This document shows positions 7,709 through 16,106 of a DNA stretch of 64,000 nt, piece by piece (within the stretch, counting starts at the first letter, position 1; the number at the start of each line of letters is the position of its first letter). The stretch comes from Mariniphaga sp041686935 (GTDB taxonomy: Bacteria; Bacteroidota; Bacteroidia; Bacteroidales; Prolixibacteraceae). The notes under the pieces were generated by a model. That model did not search any database, was not told where the DNA came from, and saw only the letters and a list, made by a program, of their open reading frames with translations. Position numbers and translations under genes: made by a program. The stretch is from assembly GCA_041686935.1 (NCBI GenBank), contig JAWLCW010000005.1:195209-259208 (forward strand), written 5' to 3'.

Positions 7709-7770
7709 AATAACCTTCAAAACTGCCGATGAGAAAGTTAAATTGAAGAAACTGAAAAAGTAAAATAGCG

Positions 7771-8820
7771 ATGGCTGATAAAAAGAAAAATAAACAGGAA
7801 ATAGTTCGTTCGTCAGCAGCCGAATATTTAACCTTTATTGCTGCAGGAGGTGGTTCGGAAACAAGTGTTGAAATGCGCTACGAGGATGAAAATGTATGGC
7901 TTACTCAAAAAATGATGGCAACACTTTACAATGTTTCTGTGCCTGCAATTAACCAACACTTAAAACGTATCTATTCTGATAATGAATTGGAGCCGAAGGC
8001 AACTATTAAGAAATACTTAATAGTTCAAACCGAAGGAAAAAGGGAAGTGCAACGGGAAGTGGATCACTTCAGCCTGCAAGCAATAATTGCTGTGGGGTTT
8101 AAAATTGAAAATGAACGGGCTGTACAGTTTCGCAAATGGGCAAACCAGATTGTAAAAGATTATACCATTCAGGGTTGGACAATGGACGTAGAACGTTTAA
8201 AAAATGGCGGTACCCTAACCGATGAATTTTTTGAAAAACAACTTGAAAAGATTCGGGAAATCCGTTTGTCGGAGCGAAAATTTTATCAGAAAGTAACCGA
8301 TATTTATGCAACCTCCATAGATTACGACCCAACAGCAACGGCTACAAAACGTTTTTTTGCTGCGGTACAAAATAAAATGCACTATGCCATTCACGGTAAT
8401 ACGGCAGCTGAGGTAATCGTTAACAGATCTGACCATCAAGAAGATAACATGGGGCTAACTACCTGGGAGGGGGCTCCAAAAGGTAAAATACACAAATATG
8501 ATGTTACCGTAGCCAAAAATTATCTTTCTGAATATGAGTTGGGGCAAATGCAACGAATTGTATCGGCTTATTTAGATATGGCAGAATTACAGGCTATGCG
8601 CAAAATACCAATGACAATGGAAGATTGGGAAAGTCGGCTCGGTGGTTTTTTAAAACTGTGGGACAGGGAAATATTGCAGGACGCAGGAAAAGTAACAGCA
8701 GAAATGGCAAAAGCCCATGCCGAAAGCGAATTCGAAAAATACAGGATTATTCAGGACAGATTGTTTGAATCGGATTTTGACCGGTTTTTAAAGCAGCTTA
8801 AAGAAAAATCCGAAGAATAA
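7771..8820 (+). CDS. RhuM-family protein
   Basis: 349 residues. The N-terminal half has the RhuM signature: VWLTQKMMATLYNVSVPAINQHLKRIY (a helix-turn-helix-like segment), then GKREVQREVDHFSLQAIIAVGFKIENERAVQFRKWANQIVKDY. The C-terminal half is helical and includes ATATKRFFAAVQNKMHYAIHG. RhuM proteins were first noted in a Salmonella pathogenicity island and are often carried between genes of type I restriction systems; their biochemical function is not established. Here it follows an Mrr nuclease and a GrpB fragment without visible hsdM or hsdS genes, so it could be the survivor of a larger defence locus. Start ATG at 7771; frame intact. Confidence 0.85.
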   Translation: MADKKKNKQEIVRSSAAEYLTFIAAGGGSETSVEMRYEDENVWLTQKMMATLYNVSVPAINQHLKRIYSDNELEPKATIKKYLIVQTEGKREVQREVDHFSLQAIIAVGFKIENERAVQFRKWANQIVKDYTIQGWTMDVERLKNGGTLTDEFFEKQLEKIREIRLSERKFYQKVTDIYATSIDYDPTATATKRFFAAVQNKMHYAIHGNTAAEVIVNRSDHQEDNMGLTTWEGAPKGKIHKYDVTVAKNYLSEYELGQMQRIVSAYLDMAELQAMRKIPMTMEDWESRLGGFLKLWDREILQDAGKVTAEMAKAHAESEFEKYRIIQDRLFESDFDRFLKQLKEKSEE

Positions 8821-8860
8821 ATTATGCCGGGTATTAAGGAAACAATATTTCAGTTTTGAA

Positions 8861-8972
8861 TCCCCCTTCGATTCCCCTTCCGAAGCCGCGAAGCGATTCC
8901 AATGGAAGAATCACTTCGTGGCTTTGGCAGACATCATCCATTTTTCAAAGCTAAATTTTCGCCAAGGGGGAC
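8861..8972. repeat. Palindromic dispersed element, copy 3
   Basis: Outer ends TCCCCCTT (8861-8868) and AAGGGGGA (8964-8971) are inverted. Inside, the stem AAGCCGCGAAGCGATTCC (8883-8900) pairs with GGAAGAATCACTTCGTGGCTT (8904-8924), with two mismatches and a three-base bulge. The ends match those of the elements at 344-419 and 2051-2091. It sits exactly between the RhuM gene and the iorB terminus and may mark the right edge of the island. Confidence 0.5.
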
Positions 8973-9012
8973 GCGTTCTTATGAACTTTGGTTGTTTGAT
9001 GAATAAGTCATC

Positions 9013-9594
9013 TCAGCTTTTGCTCAGGGAAAAGGCCCGTCCGGCTTTGAAAGCTTCAATGTTCATTTCTACAATTTTATTGCCTTTGGCTTTGAAAATG
9101 GTTTCAATGCCTTTGATGATGATTTCCTCGTGAATGGCGATGAACGGCGAGGCGGCGCCCAGCATTACCATGTTGGAGGCTTTGGGATTGCCGGTTTCTT
9201 TGGCAATCTGGTCGGCATCGATGCGGACGATGTTGATTTTTTTGCTGAGCTCATCGAAAGTTTTTTCCAGCTCCGGATAATTTGGGATGTTTACAAACTC
9301 GGCTGTATTGGTCACAAGGCTTCCTTTTGGCGAAAGGTAGGGCAGGTAGCGCAACGATTCCATGGGCTCCACCGACAGGATGAGGTCGGCATGGCCTGTT
9401 GGAATCAGGTCGGACCAGATGGGGTGGTCGGCAATGCGCAGGTGCGAAACCACGGCACCCCCGCGCTGGCTCATGCCGTGCGTTTCGGCCTGTTTCAGGT
9501 AATAGTTTTCGTTGAGGGCGGCAGCGCCCAGTGAGGCGGCAATGGAAAGAATTCCCTGACCGCCAACCCCTGCCAGTATAATGTCTGTCTTCAT
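9013..9594 (-). CDS. iorB: Indolepyruvate ferredoxin oxidoreductase, beta subunit
   Basis: 193 residues. The opening MKTDIILAGVGGQGILS is the glycine-rich start of the gamma/POR_N-type domain of 2-oxoacid:ferredoxin oxidoreductases, followed by QAETHGMSQRGGAVVSHLRI, which is diagnostic of IorB. With IorA it oxidatively decarboxylates aryl-pyruvates (from Trp, Phe, Tyr transamination) to aryl-acetyl-CoA and reduces ferredoxin. It lies 103 bases downstream of iorA on the same strand, the usual order. The frame is complete and of normal length. Confidence 0.93.
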   Translation of the reverse strand: MKTDIILAGVGGQGILSIAASLGAAALNENYYLKQAETHGMSQRGGAVVSHLRIADHPIWSDLIPTGHADLILSVEPMESLRYLPYLSPKGSLVTNTAEFVNIPNYPELEKTFDELSKKINIVRIDADQIAKETGNPKASNMVMLGAASPFIAIHEEIIIKGIETIFKAKGNKIVEMNIEAFKAGRAFSLSKS

Positions 9595-9697
9595 AGTTTA
9601 ATTTTTTACCGCAAAGTCGCTATGACGCAAGGAATATTTTGGAATATTTTTTCAATACGAGTTATAACGACTATATTATCAATGTTTTATATGCTGA

Positions 9698-11317
9698 TTA
9701 TTTTAAGTCTTTTGCCGCATTCTTTTTTTGCAGCCGTTTCATTTTTGCTATGCGTTGCACACATTCCCTGCGGCCGATAATCACCGAAACGCCGTTGTAT
9801 GCCATCTCCTCGCGAATGATTTTTACAATTTCACCGTGGTTCTTTTTCAGCGGCACAAACAGCCGGATGTGCTCCGGAGCCACGCCCACGCCTTCGCAGA
9901 TTTTTTCAATTCGCCCTTTGGCCGACGAATCCTGTCCGCCGGTCATGGCCACGGTTTCGTTGTCCACTATCAGGATGTTCACGTTCGATTTTTCAATCAC
10001 ACAGTCGAGCAGGCCGGTAATTCCGGAGTGGGTGAACGTGGAGTCGCCAATCACGGCAAATACCGGGGAAAGTCCGGCATCGGCAGCGCCTTTGGCCATG
10101 GTGATGGAGGCGCCCATATCCACGCAGGTGTTGATGGTGTTGTAAGGCGGCAATGCTCCCAGGGTGTAGCAACCGATGTCGGAGAAAACGCGTCCGTTGC
10201 CCACATCGGCAAGCACTTCGTTCAGCGCTTCGTAGGTGTCCTGGTGGCCGCATCCCGCACAAAGCGACGGTGGCCGCCCCACCAGTGTATCGGGCATTTT
10301 AAGCGGTTCTTCCAGCTCTCTGCCCAGCGCTTTAGCCAGATGGTCGGGATTGAGTTCACCCATGCGCGGAAGCGCTCCGTTCAATCTTCCTGATACTTTG
10401 GTTCCTTTCCCGAAAAAGTCGGTGACCAGTTCTTCCACCAGTGGATAACCTTCTTCAACAACCAGCAGTTCATCGCACTCTTTTTCCAGTTTCAGCAACC
10501 ATTTTTCGGGAACAGGGTACTGTGTAATTTTTACCACCGGGTAGGGGCAGTTGCCTTCGGGGTAGTTTTCCATCAGGTAGTTGTATGCAATTCCGCAGCA
10601 CACAATGCCCAGACTTTTTTCCTTTCCTTCGGTATAGGAATTGAAAGTTGATTCTTCCGACAATTCGGTGAGCCAACCCTGTTTGTCGAGCAGGTTCTGG
10701 TAATATTTTCTTCCGTAAGCCGGAAGCAGCATAAACTGCATCAGGTTTTCGGGCAGTTTGAGTTTATTTTCACTTTGAACCGGTTTTTGCACCACACCCG
10801 AACGTGAGTGCGCCAGCCGGGTGGGGATGCGCATCATTACCGGCAGTCCGGTTTTTTCTGAGAATGCAAACGCTTCGTAGGTCATGTCGTATGCCTCCTG
10901 CTGGTTGGAGGGCTCGAACACGGGAATCATGGCAAACTTGCCGTAAAAGCGGGAGTCCTGCTCGTTTTGCGACGAATGCTGCGACGGGTCGTCAGCCACG
11001 GTAATTACCAGCCCGCCGTTAATGCCGGTTATGGCCATGTTCATAAACACGTCGGCAGCCACGTTCAGGCCCACATGCTTCATGCAGGCCATGGTCCGTT
11101 TGCCGGCATACGACATGCCCAGTGCGGCTTCCAGCGCCGTTTTTTCGTTGGCCGACCAATCGCGGTGGATGTTCCTTTCGCGTGCCAGCTTGTTATTTTG
11201 AATGTATTCCGTTATTTCGGTTGACGGGGTGCCCGGGTAAGCGTAAACGCCTGAAATTCCGGCATCTATGGCTGCCTGCCCAATGGCTTCAACCCCCATT
11301 AAAAGATTTCGTTGCAT
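9698..11317 (-). CDS. iorA: Indolepyruvate ferredoxin oxidoreductase, alpha subunit, without C-terminal ferredoxin domain
   Basis: 539 residues from the ATG at 11317 (MQRNLLMGVEAIGQAA). A longer frame from 11374 adds 19 residues that do not look like the family. The N-terminal pyrimidine domain shows YAYPGTPSTEI, then the transketolase-C-like part, and the TPP-binding domain follows: CAGCGHQDTY near residue 353, IGDSTFTHSGITGL and NILIVDNETVAMTGGQ. Many IorA proteins end in a ferredoxin domain with two CxxCxxCxxxCP clusters. Here the chain ends with RRECVQRIAKMKRLQKK and has no such cluster, so electrons must leave by another route or a partner protein. Shorter IorA forms seem to occur in other Bacteroidota. 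Confidence 0.92.
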   Translation of the reverse strand: MQRNLLMGVEAIGQAAIDAGISGVYAYPGTPSTEITEYIQNNKLARERNIHRDWSANEKTALEAALGMSYAGKRTMACMKHVGLNVAADVFMNMAITGINGGLVITVADDPSQHSSQNEQDSRFYGKFAMIPVFEPSNQQEAYDMTYEAFAFSEKTGLPVMMRIPTRLAHSRSGVVQKPVQSENKLKLPENLMQFMLLPAYGRKYYQNLLDKQGWLTELSEESTFNSYTEGKEKSLGIVCCGIAYNYLMENYPEGNCPYPVVKITQYPVPEKWLLKLEKECDELLVVEEGYPLVEELVTDFFGKGTKVSGRLNGALPRMGELNPDHLAKALGRELEEPLKMPDTLVGRPPSLCAGCGHQDTYEALNEVLADVGNGRVFSDIGCYTLGALPPYNTINTCVDMGASITMAKGAADAGLSPVFAVIGDSTFTHSGITGLLDCVIEKSNVNILIVDNETVAMTGGQDSSAKGRIEKICEGVGVAPEHIRLFVPLKKNHGEIVKIIREEMAYNGVSVIIGRRECVQRIAKMKRLQKKNAAKDLK

Positions 11318-11453
11318 ACTTTTTTGGTTTGTTTCAGCCGGCAAAATAGGGTTTTTATTGCACGCAAAAAACAATAAATCTCAGGTTATGGTTATCTCCC
11401 GCAGATTTCGCAAATTGCCGCTGAGTATTGTGAAATTTTCAAGCATCAATTTT

Positions 11454-11554
11454 CAAATAACAAATAATTTCCAAATTCGAAAGCACAAAATCATAAACAA
11501 GATGAACCTATTTGGAATTTAAGTCATTGGGTTTTGAATATTATTTGGGATTTG
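11454..11554. repeat. AT-rich imperfect inverted repeat
   Basis: CAAATAACAAATAATTT (11454-11470) is roughly complementary to the segment ATATTATTTGGGATTTG (about 11538-11554). The stretch 11318-11587 between iorA and yjbQ contains no gene; it holds this AT-rich 'caaataa...ttatttg' type of repeat and the upstream region of iorA. Confidence 0.35.
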
Positions 11555-11587
11555 TATTTTGTTGATTGGAATTTCAGTCTCCTTCAA

Positions 11588-11998
11588 TCACGAATAAACA
11601 GTCAGCACCAACTTCCGGCTTCCCCCGTAATTGCGGAATTCACAAAAATAGATGCCCTGCCAGGTGCCCAGGTTGAGTCGGTGATTCGTAATTGGAATTG
11701 TTACTTGAGCGCCAATCACCGACGACTTCAGGTGGGCAGGCATATCATCACTTCCCTCGTAGGTATGTATATATACCGGATCGTCTTCCGGGATCATTTT
11801 GTTGATGAACGATTCAAAATCGGTGCGCACCGACGGGTCGGCATTTTCGTTAATGGTAATTCCTGCCGACGTGTGTTTCACCAGAATGTGCAGCAAGCCA
11901 TTCTCCGGAAGCGACGGCAATTGTTTTTCAATCAGCGAAGTGATTAAATGGTAACCTCGTTTGAACTGGGGTAATGTTATTTCAAGTTGTTGTATCAT
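11588..11998 (-). CDS. yjbQ: YjbQ-family protein (UPF0047)
   Basis: 136 residues from the ATG at 11998. The family core is present: HILVKHTSAGITINENADPSVRTDF, then IPITNHRLNLGTWQGIYFCEFRNYGG. The family has been linked to a secondary thiamine-phosphate synthase activity, but its main role is unsettled. The chosen start has a strong GGAGG five bases upstream, and that GGAGG is itself the end of rarA (GGA GGT TAA). A start four codons earlier would read through this site. The stop of rarA and this ATG are one base apart, so translation is probably coupled. Confidence 0.88.
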   Translation of the reverse strand: MIQQLEITLPQFKRGYHLITSLIEKQLPSLPENGLLHILVKHTSAGITINENADPSVRTDFESFINKMIPEDDPVYIHTYEGSDDMPAHLKSSVIGAQVTIPITNHRLNLGTWQGIYFCEFRNYGGSRKLVLTVYS

Positions 11999-11999
11999 A

Positions 12000-13280
12000 T
12001 TAACCTCCAAATCTTTTTCCCCACCACTTTTGTAACCGTTCCAGAATTTTTAGTTCCGACTGGTTTTTGCCGGGGCGGTAAAACCGTTCGTTTTTAATTT
12101 CCTGCGGAAGAAAGTCCTGTTCCGCAAAATTGCCATCATAAGAGTGGGCGTATTTGTAATTTTTTCCGTAACCGATTTCTTTCATGAGCTTGGTGGGAGC
12201 ATTGCGCAGGTGCAGCGGAACCGGCAGGTTGCCGGTTTTTCGTACCAATGCCAAAGCCTCGTCGATGGCCATGTATGCCGAATTGCTTTTGGGTGAGGTG
12301 GCCAGGTAAATGGTACATTCCGAAAGCACAATCCGCGCCTCGGGGTAGCCAATCTGATGCACGGCATCGAACGTGCTTTGGGCCAGCAGCAGAGCATTGG
12401 GATTGGCCAGTCCGATGTCTTCGGTAGCCAGAATCAGCAAGCGACGGGCGATGAATTTTACATCCTCGCCGCCTTCAATCATGCGGGCCAGCCAGTACAC
12501 CGCCGCATCGGGGTCGCTGCCGCGCACGCTTTTAATAAATGCCGAAATGATGTCGTAGTGCATTTCGCCCTGCTTGTCGTACATAGCCAGGTTTCGTTGC
12601 AGGCAGGCCGTTACTTTGTCGTCGGTAATTTCTACATTGTCTCCTTGCTCAGAATGCACCACCAGTTCCAGTACATTCAGGAGTTTTCGTGCATCGCCAC
12701 CCGAGAATTGGAGCAAGGCGGTATCTTCTTTCAGAGTGATGCTCTTTTTCTTCAGCTCGGTGTCTTTTTTTACAGCCATGTCAACCAGCTTCAGTAACCC
12801 GTCTTTGCTGAGCGATTCCAGAATATACACCTGGCAGCGGGAGAGGAGCGGGGAGATGACTTCGAAGGATGGGTTTTCGGTGGTGGCGCCTATAAGCGTG
12901 ATAGTTCCATCTTCCACAGCGCCCAGCAGCGAATCCTGCTGCGACTTGCTGAACCGGTGAATTTCGTCGATGAACAGGATGGGATTGGGTTTATTGAAGA
13001 ACTGCTGCTTTTTGGCTTTTTCAATTACCTCGCGTACGTCTTTTACGCCTGAGTTTACAGCACTGAGCGTGTGGAAAGGTCGTTCGAGCGTGTTGGCAAT
13101 AATTTTGGCGAGGGTGGTTTTTCCCACACCCGGCGGTCCCCACAAAATGAGCGAGGAGAGGTTGCCCGATTCAATCATTTTACGCAGCACGGCATTTTTC
13201 CCCACCAGGTGCTCCTGCCCGATGTATTCGTCAAGTTTCCGGGGCCGCAGTCGTTCGGCCAGTGGTTGGTTTGCCGCCAT
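12000..13280 (-). CDS. rarA: Replication-associated recombination protein A (AAA+ ATPase)
   Basis: 426 residues of the RarA/MgsA/WRNIP1 family. Walker A GPPGVGKT is at 48-55 and Walker B LFIDEIH at 101-107; sensor residues ATTENPSFEVISPLLSRCQVY follow. The C-terminal part holds the MgsA-type domain (SDPDAAVYWLARMIEGGED). RarA acts at stalled replication forks in maintenance and restart. It is the first gene of a two-gene unit with yjbQ. The frame and length are normal. Confidence 0.94.
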   Translation of the reverse strand: MAANQPLAERLRPRKLDEYIGQEHLVGKNAVLRKMIESGNLSSLILWGPPGVGKTTLAKIIANTLERPFHTLSAVNSGVKDVREVIEKAKKQQFFNKPNPILFIDEIHRFSKSQQDSLLGAVEDGTITLIGATTENPSFEVISPLLSRCQVYILESLSKDGLLKLVDMAVKKDTELKKKSITLKEDTALLQFSGGDARKLLNVLELVVHSEQGDNVEITDDKVTACLQRNLAMYDKQGEMHYDIISAFIKSVRGSDPDAAVYWLARMIEGGEDVKFIARRLLILATEDIGLANPNALLLAQSTFDAVHQIGYPEARIVLSECTIYLATSPKSNSAYMAIDEALALVRKTGNLPVPLHLRNAPTKLMKEIGYGKNYKYAHSYDGNFAEQDFLPQEIKNERFYRPGKNQSELKILERLQKWWGKRFGG

Positions 13281-13328
13281 TTTTCTTTCCTTTTTTGCTG
13301 TTGGTAAACGAGTTTTTTATTGCAGGTT

Positions 13329-13336
13329 CAAAGGTA
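13329..13336 (-). promoter_or_regulatory. Candidate promoter -7 element for rarA-yjbQ
   Basis: On the minus strand the octamer is TACCTTTG, a full match to the Bacteroidota TAnnTTTG core, about 50 bases before the rarA start. No clear TTG is seen at the upstream position, so only the -7 part is marked. Confidence 0.45.
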
Positions 13337-13452
13337 GGATTATTTTTTGTTTGAAGTTTTGATTATGTTTCAGGGACGTTCCAACCAAAAGTCAAACTTG
13401 ACCAGTTTAAAAGTACAGCGGTATATTCTTGAATTCAGATAATATTTTTTCT

Positions 13453-13512
13453 ATGGAAGAAGCTAAAAAAATAACAATCATAACTAGAAAAAATCGTAAT
13501 TTTGGACTGTGA
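13453..13512 (+). CDS. 19-residue leader ORF overlapping the PIN toxin start
   Basis: ATG at 13453 opens MEEAKKITIITRKNRNFGL and stops at TGA 13510-13512. The GTG start of the PIN gene (13509-13511) overlaps this stop as GTGA, an arrangement that favours translational coupling. The peptide is too short to assign. It could be a trimmed antitoxin, a leader peptide or chance. Low confidence as a gene. Confidence 0.3.
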   Translation: MEEAKKITIITRKNRNFGL

Positions 13513-13973
13513 AACAGCGGATATACATAGATACTTCAGTTTTCGGGGGTTATTTTGATGATGAATTCTCTGAACACACTATTCCTCTGTTCGACCGAAT
13601 AAGAAACAAAGAGTTTATCTTACTTTTTTCGACAGTCACGCAGGAAGAACTTGAAAATGCACCAGAAAAAGTAAAAAAACTGGTTAGAAACCTTAAAGCA
13701 GAATATACAGAGTTTTTGGAGACAACTGGCGAAGTTATTGACCTTGCAACAGAATACATAACAGAAAAAGTGGTTGGAAAAACAAGTTTTGCTGACTGTT
13801 TGCACATAGCATTGGCAACCATCAATCGGGCAGACTTTTTGATAAGTTGGAACTTCAAGCATATAGTGAACATTCAGAAGATAAGCGGTTATAACTCCAT
13901 CAATATTAAAAACGGTTACAAACAACTGGAAATTCGTTCACCCAGAGAATTTAAAAATTATGAAAACGACTGA
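13509..13973 (+). CDS. PIN-domain protein, VapC-like toxin
   Basis: 154 residues beginning at GTG 13509. The opening IYIDTSVFGGYFDDEF carries the first acidic residue of the PIN fold, EELENAP the middle one, and TSFADCLHIALA the Asp that helps bind metal; FLISWNFKHI is the usual fourth strand. PIN proteins are metal-dependent RNases, and VapC members cleave tRNA or rRNA. The downstream small gene overlaps it by 14 bases, as in toxin-antitoxin pairs. AT-rich composition suggests acquisition. Confidence 0.82.
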   Translation: MKQRIYIDTSVFGGYFDDEFSEHTIPLFDRIRNKEFILLFSTVTQEELENAPEKVKKLVRNLKAEYTEFLETTGEVIDLATEYITEKVVGKTSFADCLHIALATINRADFLISWNFKHIVNIQKISGYNSINIKNGYKQLEIRSPREFKNYEND

Positions 13974-14112
13974 AAAAACATTTGACGCTGTGAAATATAT
14001 GCGTCAGCAAAGAAATAAAATAAGCGAAAAGTTAGCCAAAATGACTAAAGAAGAAATTCTGGAATACTTCAACAAGCGTAAAACAGAATTGACAAATAAA
14101 CCTGGTGCTTAA
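13960..14112 (+). CDS. Small antitoxin-like partner of the PIN protein
   Basis: 50 residues (MKTTEKTFDAVKYMRQQRNK then ISEKLAKMTKEEILEYFNKR and a short tail) starting within the last codons of the PIN gene. The pattern 'FD-x-V-K-x-M-R-x-Q-R-x-x-x-S-x-K-L-x-x-M-T-x-E-E-I-x-x-Y-F' is typical of small proteins encoded next to PIN toxins in Bacteroidota and cyanobacteria. The charged, probably helical chain has no DNA-binding fold that can be seen, so it would act by binding the toxin. That role is inferred from position and size. Confidence 0.65.
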   Translation: MKTTEKTFDAVKYMRQQRNKISEKLAKMTKEEILEYFNKRKTELTNKPGA

Positions 14113-14157
14113 ATTTTGGTATAAAGTATTTTAGCCAGTGGTTTCTGCTCCAAATGG

Positions 14158-15825
14158 TCAACGTTCAGAAACAATAATTTTTTCCTGAAACAATTCAGTA
14201 TTGCAGATAATTCTCAACAAATAAATTCCTGCAGTGAGTTCATGAGTCGAAATCCGGATGGAGTTTCGATCAGATACATTCAACTTTTTTACAACACTTC
14301 CTTTTGAATCAACCAAACTGATAGAAGTTTTACCGGTCATCGGTAAACCTTCGATAAACAGCATGTTTTTTACCGGATTGGGGAAAACTTTTACATGTTC
14401 CAATGCTTTAACAGCCACCGAAGTTGGCACTCTTGTCACTTCAGCGGGAGCGGAAATATTCGTACACCCGGTTTCCGGATTGGTAACCTGAACTGTATAA
14501 ACCCCTTCTTCCGTTATATCAAGTTCAAACTGATTCCCTCCGGTAACGGGTTCATCGTTTTTTCGCCATTCATACTCCAGAGCTGGATGATATAATGCCT
14601 CAACCCTGATGTTGCTTCCGGGTTCCAACACAAAAGTGGAATCATTTGCCAGAATTTTTGCCACCGGTTTACAGTCGCCTGTTTCAGTCACTTTATAAAT
14701 TTCACCGGCGTTTTTTTTGGCAAAATAAAGTTCCCCGTACCGGTCTTCGCCAAAAGTAGAAATTCCCCTTTCATTAAAATCTGATAGCTGTTCACCTTCA
14801 AATCCTGCTGAATTTTGGGAAATGGTATAAATATTTCCTGTGCAGTAATCGGCGAAAATATAAACGCCAAACATTTCGTTAAAAAGCGCTCCCCGGTAAA
14901 CATACCCGCCGGTAATGGAACCACTGCAACCCGAGCCTTCGTGGTTGTATTCAAAAACCGGGAATACATAATTCTCCGTTTCCGGGCAATCTGACTGGTT
15001 GTAAGGCTGGTTCCCTTCATAACACCGCCATCCGTAGTTCTCACCACCTGAACTGCCGGCTGACTGAAAGTTGATTTCTTCCCGGCTGTTTTGACCAACA
15101 TCTGCAATCCAGAAATTGCCGGTTAACCTGTCGAAACTGTTGCGCCAGGGATTTCTTACTCCCCACGCCCAGATTTCATCGCGGGTTGTTTCGTCATTCA
15201 AAAAAGGATTGTCAGGTGGAATTCCGTAACCTGTCTCATCGTCCACATCAACATCGATGCGCAGAATTTTCCCCAGAAACGAATTGCGGGTTTGGGCGTA
15301 ATTCTGAGGATCGCCGCCGCTTCCGCCATCGCCAAGCGCAATGTATAAATAGCCGTCGGGCCCGAAAAGCAGTTGTCCGCCATTGTGGTTGGAGTAAGGC
15401 TGCTCCACTGTTAACAACTGGATTTCACTTTCCCGGTCGGCGAGGTCCGGATTATTTTCGTCGGCTGAAAAACGCGATACTACCGTACTTCCGTCCGAAG
15501 CACGGGTATAGTTCACAAAAAAGTAACCGTTTTCGTGGTATTCCGGATGAAAGGCCAGGCCCAGCAATCCGGTTTCGGAACCCGACTGGCTGACAATTCC
15601 TGAAAGATCAAGAAACGGGGTGCCGGAAACCGTTCCTTCCAAATCGAGAATCCGGATTAATCCACGCTGTTGCACTACAAAAAGCCTGTCGTCGCCGGCG
15701 TTTACAATGGCAACCGGGTCAGCCAGTCCGGTGGCAAATGACTGGATATTCAACTGTACCTGAGCGCTGAGCGGAACATACACTAAGAAAAAAATGATGC
15801 CATGTAAAAATTTTGCTTTCATCAT
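14158..15825 (-). CDS. PQQ-type sugar dehydrogenase (GSDH family) with T9SS sorting domain
   Basis: 555 residues from the ATG at 15825 (a start at 15846 adds seven residues). It has a Sec signal peptide ending in LSAQ, then a glucose/sorbosone dehydrogenase beta-propeller: NAGDDRLFVVQQRGLI, GLLGLAFHPEY, NHNGGQLLFGPDGYLYIALGDGG and the WGVRNPWRNSFD segment. These proteins oxidise sugars, or resemble those that do, with PQQ and calcium. An Ig-like piece follows, and the last 75 residues are a type IX secretion C-terminal domain (VFPNPVKNMLFIEG...GIYLLRI). The protein is therefore expected on the cell surface or outside. Confidence 0.87.
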   Translation of the reverse strand: MMKAKFLHGIIFFLVYVPLSAQVQLNIQSFATGLADPVAIVNAGDDRLFVVQQRGLIRILDLEGTVSGTPFLDLSGIVSQSGSETGLLGLAFHPEYHENGYFFVNYTRASDGSTVVSRFSADENNPDLADRESEIQLLTVEQPYSNHNGGQLLFGPDGYLYIALGDGGSGGDPQNYAQTRNSFLGKILRIDVDVDDETGYGIPPDNPFLNDETTRDEIWAWGVRNPWRNSFDRLTGNFWIADVGQNSREEINFQSAGSSGGENYGWRCYEGNQPYNQSDCPETENYVFPVFEYNHEGSGCSGSITGGYVYRGALFNEMFGVYIFADYCTGNIYTISQNSAGFEGEQLSDFNERGISTFGEDRYGELYFAKKNAGEIYKVTETGDCKPVAKILANDSTFVLEPGSNIRVEALYHPALEYEWRKNDEPVTGGNQFELDITEEGVYTVQVTNPETGCTNISAPAEVTRVPTSVAVKALEHVKVFPNPVKNMLFIEGLPMTGKTSISLVDSKGSVVKKLNVSDRNSIRISTHELTAGIYLLRIICNTELFQEKIIVSER

Positions 15826-16106
15826 ATCCGGATTTAAGTTCAACATACCAACCGTATGTAAACATTACAAATGGCAGGTTCATTTGTTTAACCGGTGCAG
15901 GTCCAAATCGTGTTGTACACTAAATATTTAAAATTCCCGCCTGCTATTCGAAAACATAAATTTAATTTTTAACTTTAATGAGCTAAAAACCAAAAAAATG
16001 ATTAGACTGAATAACAATGGCAACGAAAAGTTTTTTTTATTAATTTCAGGTAACTGCAATCTAAATTAAAGCGTTTTTCACCGCCACTGGCTAAACGTTT
16101 TTTTAA

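Noticed and set aside
7709..7770. Short tail ITFKTADEKVKLKKLKK* before the RhuM gene
   Set aside because: Only 17 codons with a Lys-rich end; might be the last residues of a lost gene but cannot be assigned.
8918..9133. Short plus-strand frame across palindrome copy 3 and the iorB 3' end
   Set aside because: Runs antisense into the conserved iorB gene; codon pattern belongs to iorB.
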